DNA from: Nostoc sp. S13
GTDB lineage: Bacteria; Cyanobacteriota; Cyanobacteriia; Cyanobacteriales; Nostocaceae
Direction of reading: 5' to 3'
Length of the DNA stretch: 35,563 nucleotides
NCBI RefSeq assembly: GCF_029379315.1
Contig: NZ_JAQYWQ010000076.1
Coordinates: 1 to 35,563, forward strand
Under the pieces are notes generated by a model. That model saw only the letters and a list, made by a program, of their open reading frames with translations, did no database searches and had not been told where the DNA came from. Shown piece after piece: positions 1-7,957 of this stretch (its first letter is position 1; each line of letters starts with the position of its first letter). Position numbers and translations under genes: made by a program.

Positions 1-54
1 GCATTGGGCATTGGGCATTGGGCATTGGGCATTGGGCATTGGGCATTGGGCATT
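1..54. repeat. Heptamer tandem array (GCATTGG)n
   Basis: About eight head-to-tail copies of GCATTGG run from the window edge, so the array may continue to the left. This is the short tandemly repeated (STRR) class known from heterocystous cyanobacteria. It lies just past the 3' end of the minus-strand fni gene. Confidence 0.9.
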
Positions 55-60
55 GATTAT

Positions 61-126
61 TCCCCTTGTCCCCGTTGTCCCCCTTGTCCCCCTTGTCTCT
101 CTATTCACCATGCCCCATGCCCCATC
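61..126. repeat. Low-complexity CCCCCTTGT and CATGCCC repeats
   Basis: Four imperfect copies of a CCCCCTTGT-like 9-mer (61-97) are followed by two CATGCCC units (109-122). The tract sits directly downstream of the fni stop codon. No terminator hairpin was seen here. Confidence 0.6.
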
Positions 127-129
127 TAT

Positions 130-1179
130 TTATTCTATGCGTTGTAAACTGCCAGAGTGCTTTAACTGATACAAGGTGGCGTTGCCAGTGCAAAATAAAA
201 CTGTGGTGATTTCAGCGATTAATACCTCAGCCAGTTCGGAAACTGCTGTCTCTGATGTTGCTGCTGCTTGCAAGAAAGGCATTGCTAAACCAGCTATATC
301 TGCTCCCAAGGCGATCGCAGCTGCGACATCCAATCCATGACGCAAACCTCCCGAAGCAATTAAGGGCACATATGGAGCGATCTCTCTAATAGTTGTAATG
401 CACTCTGCTGTCGGTAAACCCCAATCGGCAAACGTCCTGCCTAAGCGACGTTGTAAGGGACTTTCTGCTCGTTCACTTTCTACTTTTGCCCAAGAAGTAC
501 CCCCCGCACCAGCCACATCAATTGCTGCTACCCCAGCAGCAATGAGTTTCTCGGCGATCGCTGCTGAAATGCCGTTACCAACTTCCTTGGCAATCACTGG
601 CACTGGAAGATTAACACATAATTTTGATATTTTGTCAAGCAAACTGCGAAAATTAGTATCACCTTTGGATTGAATGCACTCTTGTAGAGGGTTAAAGTGT
701 AAAATCAGGGCATCAGCCTCTAAGATATCAACTACCCGCAAACATTCATCTAAGCCGTACTTATAGTTAAGTTGCACAGCCCCCAAGTTTGCAAATAGCA
801 GCACATCGGGGGCATACTTACGGATAGCAAAAGTATCAGCCACCTGAGATTTTTCCACCGCTACCCGTTGGGAACCGACACCCATTGCAATTTTGTAGTG
901 TTGCGCGACTTGGGCCAAACGTTGGTTAATGATTCCGGCTTGTTCTGTTCCTCCAGTCATGGAAGAAATTAACAAGGGTGCGCCCAGGTGTTTCCCCAGA
1001 AAAGTTGTACTGATATCAATATCGTTGTGGTTTAGTTCGGGTAAGCAACAATGGGTGAAGCGATAACGTTCCAGTCCATTGGTGATTTGCTCACACTGAA
1101 CATCTTCCTCTAAGCAGATCCGAATGTGATCCGCTTTGCGATTCTGAGTTTGTGCAGAGGTATTGGTAGGGGCGTTCAC
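130..1179 (-). CDS. fni: Isopentenyl-diphosphate delta-isomerase, type 2 (FMN-dependent)
   Basis: The 349-residue protein matches type 2 IDI, which interconverts IPP and DMAPP in the cytoplasm for carotenoid, chlorophyll-tail and quinone synthesis, using reduced FMN and Mg2+. Visible signatures are the N-terminal RKADHIRICLEED block (about residues 14-26), the SSMTGGT loop near residue 72, a GVGSQR segment near 101, HFNPLQE (about 161), the DVAGAGGTSWA flavin/phosphate loop (about 222) and the late IASGGLRHGLD phosphate-binding motif. The length is normal. The start is GTG at 1179: the frame is closed upstream by a TAG and no ATG is available. No clear Shine-Dalgarno sequence precedes it. A degenerate copy of its 5' end and upstream DNA lies at 3014-3124. 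Confidence 0.95.
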   Translation of the reverse strand: MNAPTNTSAQTQNRKADHIRICLEEDVQCEQITNGLERYRFTHCCLPELNHNDIDISTTFLGKHLGAPLLISSMTGGTEQAGIINQRLAQVAQHYKIAMGVGSQRVAVEKSQVADTFAIRKYAPDVLLFANLGAVQLNYKYGLDECLRVVDILEADALILHFNPLQECIQSKGDTNFRSLLDKISKLCVNLPVPVIAKEVGNGISAAIAEKLIAAGVAAIDVAGAGGTSWAKVESERAESPLQRRLGRTFADWGLPTAECITTIREIAPYVPLIASGGLRHGLDVAAAIALGADIAGLAMPFLQAAATSETAVSELAEVLIAEITTVLFCTGNATLYQLKHSGSLQRIE

Positions 1180-1885
1180 TAGTGGGTATGGCTAAAAGTA
1201 TTTGCGATCGCTATTGTTACATTGTCTGCAACCGTCTCTTTAACTAATAGACTTATCCGGAAATGAGAACTTTATTTGGCTGAAACCTAGCTCTGGAGAG
1301 GGTTTTAGAGGTTCCTGTTTTATATAAGCTAAAAAGCCAGCTATGTAAGGGTTTCAGCTATTTTGAGGTTTATTTGTGGATAAGTCTAATATCTATCTGG
1401 CTTTTGGTAATTTGGCGTCACTGATAGCGCCACTGAGAGCGAGTCAGACGCTACGCACAGTCGCTAACGCTTTGCTATCGAGCGTCACAGTCCGTCGTAG
1501 ATATCGCTCGGTGCTAAACATCGTTGAAATATCCAAATATATAGTAATTATGTACTATAAATATTCAACTTAAGAATCAAAGCAACCTTGATTCTTTAAA
1601 AGTTTGTTGTGCTTCATTGTTTCATGATCAACTAAATATTATGTATACTTACTGACATCAGTATTTATACGAGAGTTTTGTATTTGACACTCAAGTTCAT
1701 AAACAAATTAATAAAAATAATCTTTGTAAGAAAACTTAGTAAACATATTCGTTTTCTCATTGCGGATTTCTACGTAGGAAATTAAAGTTTAGAAGTGACA
1801 GAAAAAAAATTAAACCCTAAGATTTTTAATTTAGTTTCTTTGGTTTAAGTGTCAACCTGATATGTAACCTCTTTAACAAGTAATT
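1180..1885. other. 706-bp intergenic region between fni and the PEP-CTERM gene
   Basis: This is the divergent spacer between fni (minus) and the gene at 1886 (plus). Positions 1128-1238 are the parent of the relic at 3014-3124. Positions about 1420-1512 hold a GC-richer dispersed-repeat type segment with AGACGCTACG and GAGCGTCAC words, as in other gaps of this window. The rest is AT-rich. A 65-codon frame at 1376-1573 crosses the repeat and is not believed to be a gene. It presumably holds promoters for both flanking genes, but none could be assigned. Confidence 0.6.
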
Positions 1886-2587
1886 ATGAAATTATCTCTC
1901 AAAACCTTATCAATTAGTGCAGCGTTCATTGCTCTTTCGTGCGTAGGTATCAGCCCAGTAGTAGCAGCTTCCCCGAACCTACTCGTTAATGGCAGTTTTG
2001 AAGATACAACTTTGTCTAATAATAGTTGGGCAACCTATTCCACTATCAACGGTTGGACTGCAACACCAAACGGCCAAATTGAAATTCAACGTAATGTAGC
2101 TGGCTCTCCTTATGATGGTTTTAACCTAGTTGAGTTGGATAGTCATAATTATGATGCAAGCAAATTTAATGCACAAAACCCCTTAGGTTTATACCAAGAC
2201 GTTACAACTGTAGCAGGACAAGACTACACTTTATCTTTTGCCTACTCTGCTCGTCCATATACAGCCGCCGGAGAGAATATCTTTAATATCTTGGTTGGTG
2301 ATGCCAGCAATAGTGGTAACATACTCACACAGAGCATTTCTGATGGTGCTGGTAGCTCAAATACTGTTTGGTCAATCTTTACTACGACTTTTAAGGCTAC
2401 CAGTGCACTATCACGGGTGCAATTTAACTATACCGGGCCATTAGATACTTACGGTTCTTATATTGATGATGTGAAGCTGGTAACTGCTGTTCCAGAACCC
2501 ACTGCAATTACCGGAATCGTTTTAGCTGGTCTGGGATTAGTTACTTTCAAAAAGCGCAATACTTCTAAGAAATCACTAGTGGCATGA
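1886..2587 (+). CDS. PEP-CTERM sorting-domain protein, DUF642-like
   Basis: The 233-residue predicted secreted protein has an N-terminal signal peptide with a hydrophobic stretch (LSISAAFIALSCVGISPVVA) and probable cleavage after VAA. The body carries features typical of DUF642-like beta-sandwich proteins: NLLVNGSFED at the mature N-terminus, a GW motif, LYQDVTTVAG and a final SYIDDVKL. The C-terminus is a classic PEP-CTERM tag: VPEPT (about residues 203-207), a hydrophobic helix (GIVLAGLGLVTF), then a basic tail (KKRNTSKK). Such proteins are processed by an exosortase and are often linked to exopolysaccharide or sheath. The substrate or binding role is unknown. No partner gene is adjacent. 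The fold assignment is from motif memory. Confidence 0.85.
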   Translation: MKLSLKTLSISAAFIALSCVGISPVVAASPNLLVNGSFEDTTLSNNSWATYSTINGWTATPNGQIEIQRNVAGSPYDGFNLVELDSHNYDASKFNAQNPLGLYQDVTTVAGQDYTLSFAYSARPYTAAGENIFNILVGDASNSGNILTQSISDGAGSSNTVWSIFTTTFKATSALSRVQFNYTGPLDTYGSYIDDVKLVTAVPEPTAITGIVLAGLGLVTFKKRNTSKKSLVA

Positions 2588-2711
2588 CTAGGATAAATAC
2601 TATCCATACTCATAGTTTTAGATTGCTAAATTAATGTCCATTTTGGCAAATTTATATCAATATTTTCCCCGATATGAAATTGTCAAGTGACCAGATAAAT
2701 TTGACATACAA

Positions 2712-2747
2712 CAGCCGCCGCAGCCATCTTAGTGGCTGCGGCGGCTG
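2712..2747. terminator. GC-rich perfect hairpin after the PEP-CTERM gene
   Basis: The 15-bp arm CAGCCGCCGCAGCCA (2712-2726) is exactly complementary to 2733-2747 across a 6-nt loop. No T-run follows, so it may be a mobile palindrome or an mRNA 3'-end stabiliser rather than an intrinsic terminator. Confidence 0.55.
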
Positions 2748-2796
2748 CATCATGTCCACTTGCTTAGGAAACGCTCTATAAATCAAACCCTACTTC

Positions 2797-3124
2797 CGGG
2801 TATAACGATGTTTCACCGAATTTGAGATTTTAAGTTTTGGATTTTGGATTGAAGATTAAGGTCAATCTAAAATCTAAAATTGCTTGACCCCAATGAGGAA
2901 ATATTCAGAATCACCCATTAGCGCCTCTAGGATATCAACTAACCGCAAACATTAGACCTCTTGCAATAAGTCCCTAAGACCCCACCCCCAACCCTTAAGA
3001 GCTTGCTCTTTGGGATCGGCTTTGCGATTCTGAGTTTTTGCAGAGATATTGGTAGGGACCTTCACTGGTGGGTATGGTTAAAAGTATTTGCGATCGCTAT
3101 TGTTACATTGTCTGCAACCGTCTT
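2797..3124 (-). pseudogene. Mosaic relic of fni 5' end and ligase 3' end
   Basis: Four blocks match intact genes in this window on the same strand. 2797-2817 and 2887-2922 match the last codons of the adenylating enzyme (7965-7985 and about 7984-8020). 2923-2953 matches fni internal DNA 716-746 with two mismatches in 31. 3014-3124 matches the fni start and upstream DNA 1128-1238. The last block still reads MKVPTNISAKTQNRKAD against MNAPTNTSAQTQNRKAD in the intact enzyme. Two short non-homologous segments (2818-2886 and 2954-3013) interrupt it, both resembling dispersed repeats. It cannot encode a protein. Confidence 0.8.
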
Positions 3125-3278
3125 TTGATAACAAAAATATTTATTTTCGCTATCTTTAGGGTACGTTACGCTATTGATAACAGAACCATTTTCTCATTTT
3201 GTGGTTAATTAAGTATGGTTTTACAAACTGGGAAAGTCGTTATAGATGATTGCAGTGGTTAAGGCGATCGCCAAGCAA

Positions 3279-3308
3279 TAGGCATCATTTACGGTGCAAT
3301 GATGCCTA
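3279..3308. other. Inverted repeat
   Basis: TAGGCATCATT (3279-3289) pairs perfectly with AATGATGCCTA (3298-3308) across an 8-nt loop, next to a HIP1-like GGCGATCGCC. No gene reads into it directly, and its role is unknown. Confidence 0.5.
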
Positions 3309-3352
3309 CTTGTTATTTGTTACGCCGTTTGTGTAAAAGCCGCTTTTGAGTC

Positions 3353-3382
3353 AAGCCCCTCTCTGCAAGCAAAGAGGGGCTT
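3353..3382 (-). terminator. Terminator-like hairpin downstream of the small minus-strand ORF
   Basis: AAGCCCCTCT (3353-3362) pairs exactly with AGAGGGGCTT (3373-3382) over a 10-nt loop. It lies six bases beyond the stop of the ORF at 3389-3628. Its stem resembles the AAGCCCC terminator at the right end of the window. Confidence 0.65.
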
Positions 3383-3388
3383 GTGATA

Positions 3389-3628
3389 TTATTTATCCTT
3401 AGAAAGGCGATGTCTGGGTAACAGGCTCTTTTTCTGTTCTTCTTGAAAACTGCTGGCTTGTTTCAGGACTGGGATAGACTGGTTAATCATCCACATTAAA
3501 ACCTCGATTGGTGAGTCTCCTTGCTGAAGGCGGTTTTCGGCATTTATGCCAATTAATATTGTTTGCAAAATTAGCAAGAAAGCAATCGCTCTTTGACTTG
3601 CACTTTTACCGCGTTTTTGAGATGACAT
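3389..3628 (-). CDS. Small hypothetical protein with one membrane segment
   Basis: The 79-codon frame has an AAGGTG ribosome-binding site about eight bases before its ATG and a terminator hairpin immediately after its stop, which together argue for a real gene. The N-terminus is basic (SSQKRGKSASQR), followed by a hydrophobic helix (AIAFLLILQTILIGINA, about residues 14-30) that could be a signal anchor. The C-terminus is polar and basic. I recognise no family and give no function. It is divergent from the NACHT gene. Confidence 0.5.
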   Translation of the reverse strand: MSSQKRGKSASQRAIAFLLILQTILIGINAENRLQQGDSPIEVLMWMINQSIPVLKQASSFQEEQKKSLLPRHRLSKDK

Positions 3629-3799
3629 CTGAATTCACCTTGTTTTTAAGCTTACAAGGTCAATTATTTTTTTGGGTATTTCCCCACACACATCCCCCAC
3701 GCAGCGTCTATAATGCTTGTATAATCAGGTTTTACGGTTTGGGGAAGCTTGTTTGTTTGGGTAATTACAAATTGTTTCAATTTTCTTTATATTTGACTG

Positions 3800-6700
3800 A
3801 TGTCAAGAAATCTTCGCAAAGATGAATCAGCTTTAGAAAATGTACTTAGTCTAGTAGAAGCATTGCTGCAACTGTTGCAAAAGCAGGAGTGTGAGTCAAA
3901 ACCTCCACTTTGCGTTGTCTGGAATGCTGAGAAACTGCGAATTACCGGATATAAAAGCGAACATACAAGAGGAAACAGAAGCAAGACACCTGAAGTTGGT
4001 ACAAAGAAAGAATATTTACTCCAACAGATTAAAAATGCTGGCAAAACTTTAAAACTTCCCCCGCAAAAAGCAGAATCTAACGTTTCTCAGAATGAAAGAG
4101 AATTAGACGAGCTTCAAACTGCACTTGACTGGTTGAAAAATTTGGAAGTGCGAGAAGACGAACGAGCTAGAAAGAATCAAGGTTATTGGAAATTTACCCT
4201 GACGCTAAAACATCAGACAGCGACGATAAAAGATAATCTGGAGGTGGTTAAGCAGAAGTGGAAGGAATACCAAAAGGCGAATTTAAAAGAAACATCCCAA
4301 GTACAAATAACAGATAATAGCTTCGATTGGCAAGAAATCTGCGGCGCTATGCTGGAAAAGCACAAGCGTCTCACCACAAATGAGTTGCTGTTTGCTGATG
4401 ATGAGATGAAATTTGAGCTAAAGGAAATTCATGTCCCTTTAGCATTGGTGGAGCGTAACAGACCGAACAAGTGCCGTGAGGATATTTCCGCAGAAAAAGG
4501 TTCGCGACTTTACGAACCGAGTTATGAAGAGAAGCAGCGATTTGAACCTGAGGCTTTTTTAGAGAAAATTATCGGTGATGGTGTTGGTAAAACTCAAGGA
4601 CAGCGTATCGCTTTAATTGGGGAACCGGGTGCGGGAAAAACTACTCAGTTGCAAACTATAGCTTTTTGGATATTAAACAACAATCTGGGTTTACCAATTT
4701 GGATTTCTTTGGCAGACTTGCAAGGAAAGAGTGTAGAAAATTATCTGTTGCAAGATTGGCTGAAGAATGCTTTAGAAGTGGTGCGTGTAACAGAAGAACA
4801 GGAAAACACTTTCGCAGATTTATTCAAGAATAATCGTGTGTGGTTGTTGTTGGATGCAGCAGATGAAATGTCCTCACTCCAACCATTAACTGATATTTCT
4901 CATGAGTTGATGGGATGGGTGAAAAATGCGCGGGTTGTGCTGACTTGTCGGGTGAATGTTTGGGAAGCAAACGCCAACGCTTTAGAAAATTTCGAGACGT
5001 ATCGGTTACTCAATTTTGAATATCCGCAACAAGTACAAAAGTTTATTCAGCGTTGGTTTCACAACAAGGATGCAGACAAAGGGGAAATATTATGGCAGGA
5101 ATTAGATAAACCTGAAGCTCAGCGTATCCAAGATTTAGTGAAAAATCCTTTGCGGTTAGCGCTGTTGTGTAGCACTTGGCAAAGTTCTGATAAAGGTTTA
5201 CCGAAAACTAAAGCCGGACTTTATCAGCAGTTTGTGGAAGAGGTTTACAACTGGAAAGAAAACCGCTTTCCTACCACCGAAGATCAGCAAGAGGAATTAA
5301 ACACTGCGTTGGGACGTTTAGCAAAACGGGCAATTGATCAAGAAACGTCACGGTTTCGGCTACGACATAAGTTTGTGCGTGAGGAATTAAGAGATGCAAA
5401 ACAGCAAAATTCTTTATTTTGGTTAGCGTTAAAGTTGGGATGGCTAAATGAAGTTGGAGTGGCTGCGGGTTCCCGACAACCCCAGGCAAGGCATTTATCG
5501 CATTTTTGCCCCGCAGTGGAAAGAGGTAATTTTGCTGTGGTTGGGACGTGAGGATGTGAGGAGTAAGGAGAAGGAAAAGTTTATTCAGGCGTTAGTCGAA
5601 TTTAATGATGGGTGCGGAGAATGCAGAGCTATTGATAGAGTAAGAAGGGGATTTTACGAGTTTCGCGCTTATTTTCTCGCGGCGGCGGCTGTTGATGAGT
5701 GGAAAAATTCTTGCAACGCAGATGCGATTGTGGCAGAAATCGTTAAATGGCGCTTTGGTAAGTTCAACATAGATAAATGGGTGTTTCATGAATTCAAGAT
5801 TGAACAACAGAAATGGGAAAGATTTCCTGAACCAATTGAACAGGGAGCAAACACAGCGCTGCTACAGACCGAGCGCACAAAAGCGATTCATGCATTGGTG
5901 CAGTTAATCTGTAATTGTCAGGATAAATTTGCCTGTATGCAAGCAGCATCTAGCTTAGGGCAAATTGGCTTAGGTAGCCAAACGGCGATTGATGCATTGG
6001 TGCAGTTAATCTGTAATTCTCAAAATGAATTCATCCGTAGGTATGCAGCATCTAGCTTAGGACAAATTGGCTTAGGCAACCAAAAAGAGATTGATGCATT
6101 GGTACAATTAATCTATAATTCTCAGTCTAAAACCACCCGTGGGCAAGCGGTATCTAGCTTAGGGCAAATTGGCTTAGGCAATCAAGCGGCGATTGATGCG
6201 TTGGTAGAGTTAATCAATAATTCTGAATATGAATTTCTTCGTATGCGAGCGGCATCTAGCTTAGGACAAATTAATCCTAGGAACCGAACTGCTATTGATG
6301 CCTTGGAGCAGTTAATTAATAATTCTCTGGATAAATTGATTACTAGGCAAGCGGCATCTATCTTAAAACAACTTGAGCTAGACAATCAAAAAGAGATTGA
6401 TGCTTTGGCACAGTCAATTACTAATTATCAGTACGAACATAACTGTATGCAAGCAACACCTACCTTAAAGCAAATTGAGCTAGACAATCAAAGAGAGATT
6501 GATGCATTGGTGCAAACATGTAATTCTGAGGATGAATTTACTTGTATGGAAGTGATATCTAGCTTAGGACAAATTGGCTTAGGCAACCAAACAGCGATTG
6601 ATGTATTGGTGGAATTAATCTATAATTCTCCGTCTGAAATGATCCATAGTCAAGCCGCAGAAACCTTATGGACAATTCTGGCAGAGGAGAAACAGATGGC

Positions 6701-6878
6701 GGGTGTTGTCACCGCTTTGAAGGATTACTTATCAGATGAAACTTACGAAAATGACTTTTGGCGATTGCATAAATTCCACAATTGTTACAACCTTATCTGG
6801 AAGTGCGCCGAAAACATGACATACCCCACTTTTTATCAAGCTTGGCATCAACAAGAGAAAGTGAAAGATGGAGAGTAA
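3800..6878 (+). pseudogene. NACHT STAND NTPase with C-terminal HEAT repeats, split by one frameshift
   Basis: Two overlapping frames together encode one cyanobacterial NACHT protein of about 1025 residues. Frame one (3800-5551) carries an N-terminal helical region, a KNQGYWKFTLTL segment near residue 125 typical of these proteins, the linker RLTTNELLF...HVPLALVERN, Walker A GEPGAGKT (residues 274-281), Walker B VWLLLDAADE (347-356) and NPLRLALLC. It then runs off into GSRQPQARH and stops. Frame two supplies the natural continuation, VPDNPRQGIYRIFAPQWKE, eight HEAT-like repeats and the ending FYQAWHQQ. The switch lies at the GGG run 5467-5469, where one extra base restores the frame if removed. 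STAND NTPases of this type are proposed innate-immune or signalling switches. It could be a recent pseudogene, a sequencing error or, less likely, programmed frameshifting. Confidence 0.85.
5880..6695 (+). repeat. Eight 34-residue (102-bp) HEAT-like repeats
   Basis: The unit reads roughly AIDALVQLIxNS...AASSLGQIGLGNQ and recurs about every 102 bases inside the second NACHT frame. Copies 1-4 and 8 are very similar at DNA level, for example in the TCTAGCTTAGG(A/G)CAAATTGGCTTAGG word. Copies 5-7 are more diverged (LKQLELDNQ). Such repeats form the ligand-sensing superhelix in STAND proteins. Confidence 0.8.
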
Positions 6879-7219
6879 AAAAGAAAAATACTTCATCGAG
6901 CCAAAACATAAGCAAAATGTAGAAGCAGCAATGCCTTATAAAGACGCGATTCATCGCATCTCGTAAGCATCTCGTAAATCTATCGCGTCCGCTCTTTCCG
7001 CAATCCAGGGAATGCGATCGCCCCTAGTAAAACAGATATTGTAAACAGAATGGGAATGCGATCGCAAAAACGATCGCCCCTTGTAGAGACGCGATTCATC
7101 GCGTCTTCTTCCTTCCCATCATTTACATAGCGCGAATAATTCCGAGTTTTTTGGGTTGGCAATTACATCAATGCAAAGCAATAATTGCATAAATTTTTGT
7201 ATCAACCAAAGATATAATC
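6879..7219. other. 341-bp gap with RAYT-type palindromes and HIP1 sites
   Basis: The gap lies between the NACHT and transposase genes. It holds GACGCGATTCATCGC-type repeat copies near 6942-6960 and 7077-7112, and two GGGAATGCGATCGC words (7011-7022 and 7052-7065). A 60-codon minus-strand frame here consists of repeat sequence and is discounted. Confidence 0.6.
7077..7112. repeat. RAYT-associated palindromic repeat, upstream copy
   Basis: The sequence CCCCTTGTAGAGACGCGA continues into TTCATCGCGTCTTCTTCC. The core GACGCGATTCATCGCGTC is an imperfect palindrome. The same element occurs inside and at the end of the neighbouring transposase gene. Confidence 0.8.
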
Positions 7220-7912
7220 ATGAATAATGACGAGCCTCAACCAAAAAACAACAAACCTAAATACAAAGGTAAATATCGAATTGATTCAACCCGTTTACCA
7301 GCATGGAGTTATGCTAGTAATGGCGGATATTTCGTTACTATTTGCACCGACGTTAAAAAATGCTTTTTTGGTGAGGTTGTGCAAGGTGAAATGCAGCGCT
7401 CGCCAATTGGAGAAATTGCTCATAAATTGTGGTACGAGATTCCTAATCATTTTTCTAATTGCCGGATAGATTCGTTTTGCGTCATGCCTAATCATATTCA
7501 TGGGATTTTGATTATTAATCAAATACGAGAAGAAGACGCGATGAATCTACGAACACAGGAAGAAGACGCGATGAATCTACGAACACAGGAAGAAGACGCG
7601 ATGAATCTACGAACACAGGAAGAAGACGCGATGAATCGCGTCTCTACAAGGGGGGATGGGGAACGGGGTGGGGTTACTGGGTTATTTAACCCGATGTTGT
7701 CTAAAAATTCCCTTTCTAAAATTATTAGATGGTACAAAGGACGATGTACATTTGAAATTAATCAAATATATGAAGGTTTTGGATGGCAAGAAAGGTTCCA
7801 TGACAACATAATTCGTAATGAATTTGCCCTCGATCAAATTAGACAATATATTATCAATAACCCAATCAATTGGGAACGCGATCGCGAACAACCACCCCAT
7901 CCCCCCTTGTAG
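7220..7912 (+). CDS. REP-associated tyrosine transposase (RAYT, Y1/IS200-like)
   Basis: The 230-residue protein has the Y1 single-strand transposase fold signatures: GGYFVTICT near residue 36, the metal-binding HxH in VMPNHIHGIL (His92 and His94), and a late QIRQYIINNPINWERD segment in which Tyr210 is the likely nucleophile. RAYTs are usually domesticated single-copy enzymes acting on flanking REP palindromes. Between the HxH motif and the C-terminal helix sits a low-complexity insert (about residues 104-147) made of three exact copies of a decapeptide EEDAMNLRTQ and a fourth altered copy. This insert is read from the palindromic repeat itself. The last residues and stop (PPL then TAG at 7910) also come from a repeat copy. 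The frame is open, so the enzyme may still be made. Whether it is active is unknown. Confidence 0.88.
   Translation: MNNDEPQPKNNKPKYKGKYRIDSTRLPAWSYASNGGYFVTICTDVKKCFFGEVVQGEMQRSPIGEIAHKLWYEIPNHFSNCRIDSFCVMPNHIHGILIINQIREEDAMNLRTQEEDAMNLRTQEEDAMNLRTQEEDAMNRVSTRGDGERGGVTGLFNPMLSKNSLSKIIRWYKGRCTFEINQIYEGFGWQERFHDNIIRNEFALDQIRQYIINNPINWERDREQPPHPPL
7531..7650 (+). repeat. Tandem 30-bp repeats inside the RAYT gene
   Basis: Three exact 30-bp units (7531-7560, 7561-7590, 7591-7620) begin AGAAGACGCGATGAATC. A fourth (7621-7650) shares the first 17 bases, then becomes the palindrome GACGCGATGAATCGCGTC. The 30-bp length keeps the reading frame. Confidence 0.9.
7621..7661. repeat. RAYT-associated palindrome, internal copy (left arm of a 41-bp inverted pair)
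   Basis: By my reading, these 41 bases are the exact reverse complement of 7895-7935. The pair brackets the C-terminal third of the transposase gene, with about 233 bases between them. Confidence 0.85.
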
Positions 7913-7955
7913 AGACGCGATTCATCGCGTCTTCTTCCTGATTCATCGCGTCTTC
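7895..7955. repeat. RAYT-associated palindrome, downstream copy plus partial copy
   Basis: 7895-7935 is the right arm of the 41-bp inverted pair and contains the transposase stop codon (7910-7912). A second partial copy, GATTCATCGCGTCTTCT, follows at 7939-7955, ending two bases before the ligase stop codon. Confidence 0.85.
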
Positions 7956-7957
7956 TA

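Larger units (their letters stand above)
2588..3388. other. 801-bp gap: hairpins, relic mosaic, no intact gene
   Basis: The gap contains a perfect GC-rich hairpin (2712-2747), a mosaic of ligase and fni fragments (2797-3124), a second hairpin (3279-3308) and a terminator-like hairpin (3353-3382). An AATCTAAAATCTAAAATTG run at 2864-2882 resembles the array before devA. No complete coding region is credible. Confidence 0.7.

Noticed and set aside
398..673. 91-codon plus-strand frame
   Set aside because: It lies antisense within fni, whose protein is clearly recognisable.
1376..1573. 65-codon plus-strand frame
   Set aside because: It runs through a dispersed repeat (AGACGCTACG/GAGCGTCAC words), starts with GTG without a ribosome site and resembles no protein.
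3508..3825. 105-codon plus-strand frame upstream of the NACHT gene
   Set aside because: It overlaps the small minus-strand ORF that has its own ribosome site and terminator, and it shows no family features.
7531..7650. Possible CRISPR array
   Set aside because: The 30-bp units are directly contiguous with no spacers and lie in a coding frame.
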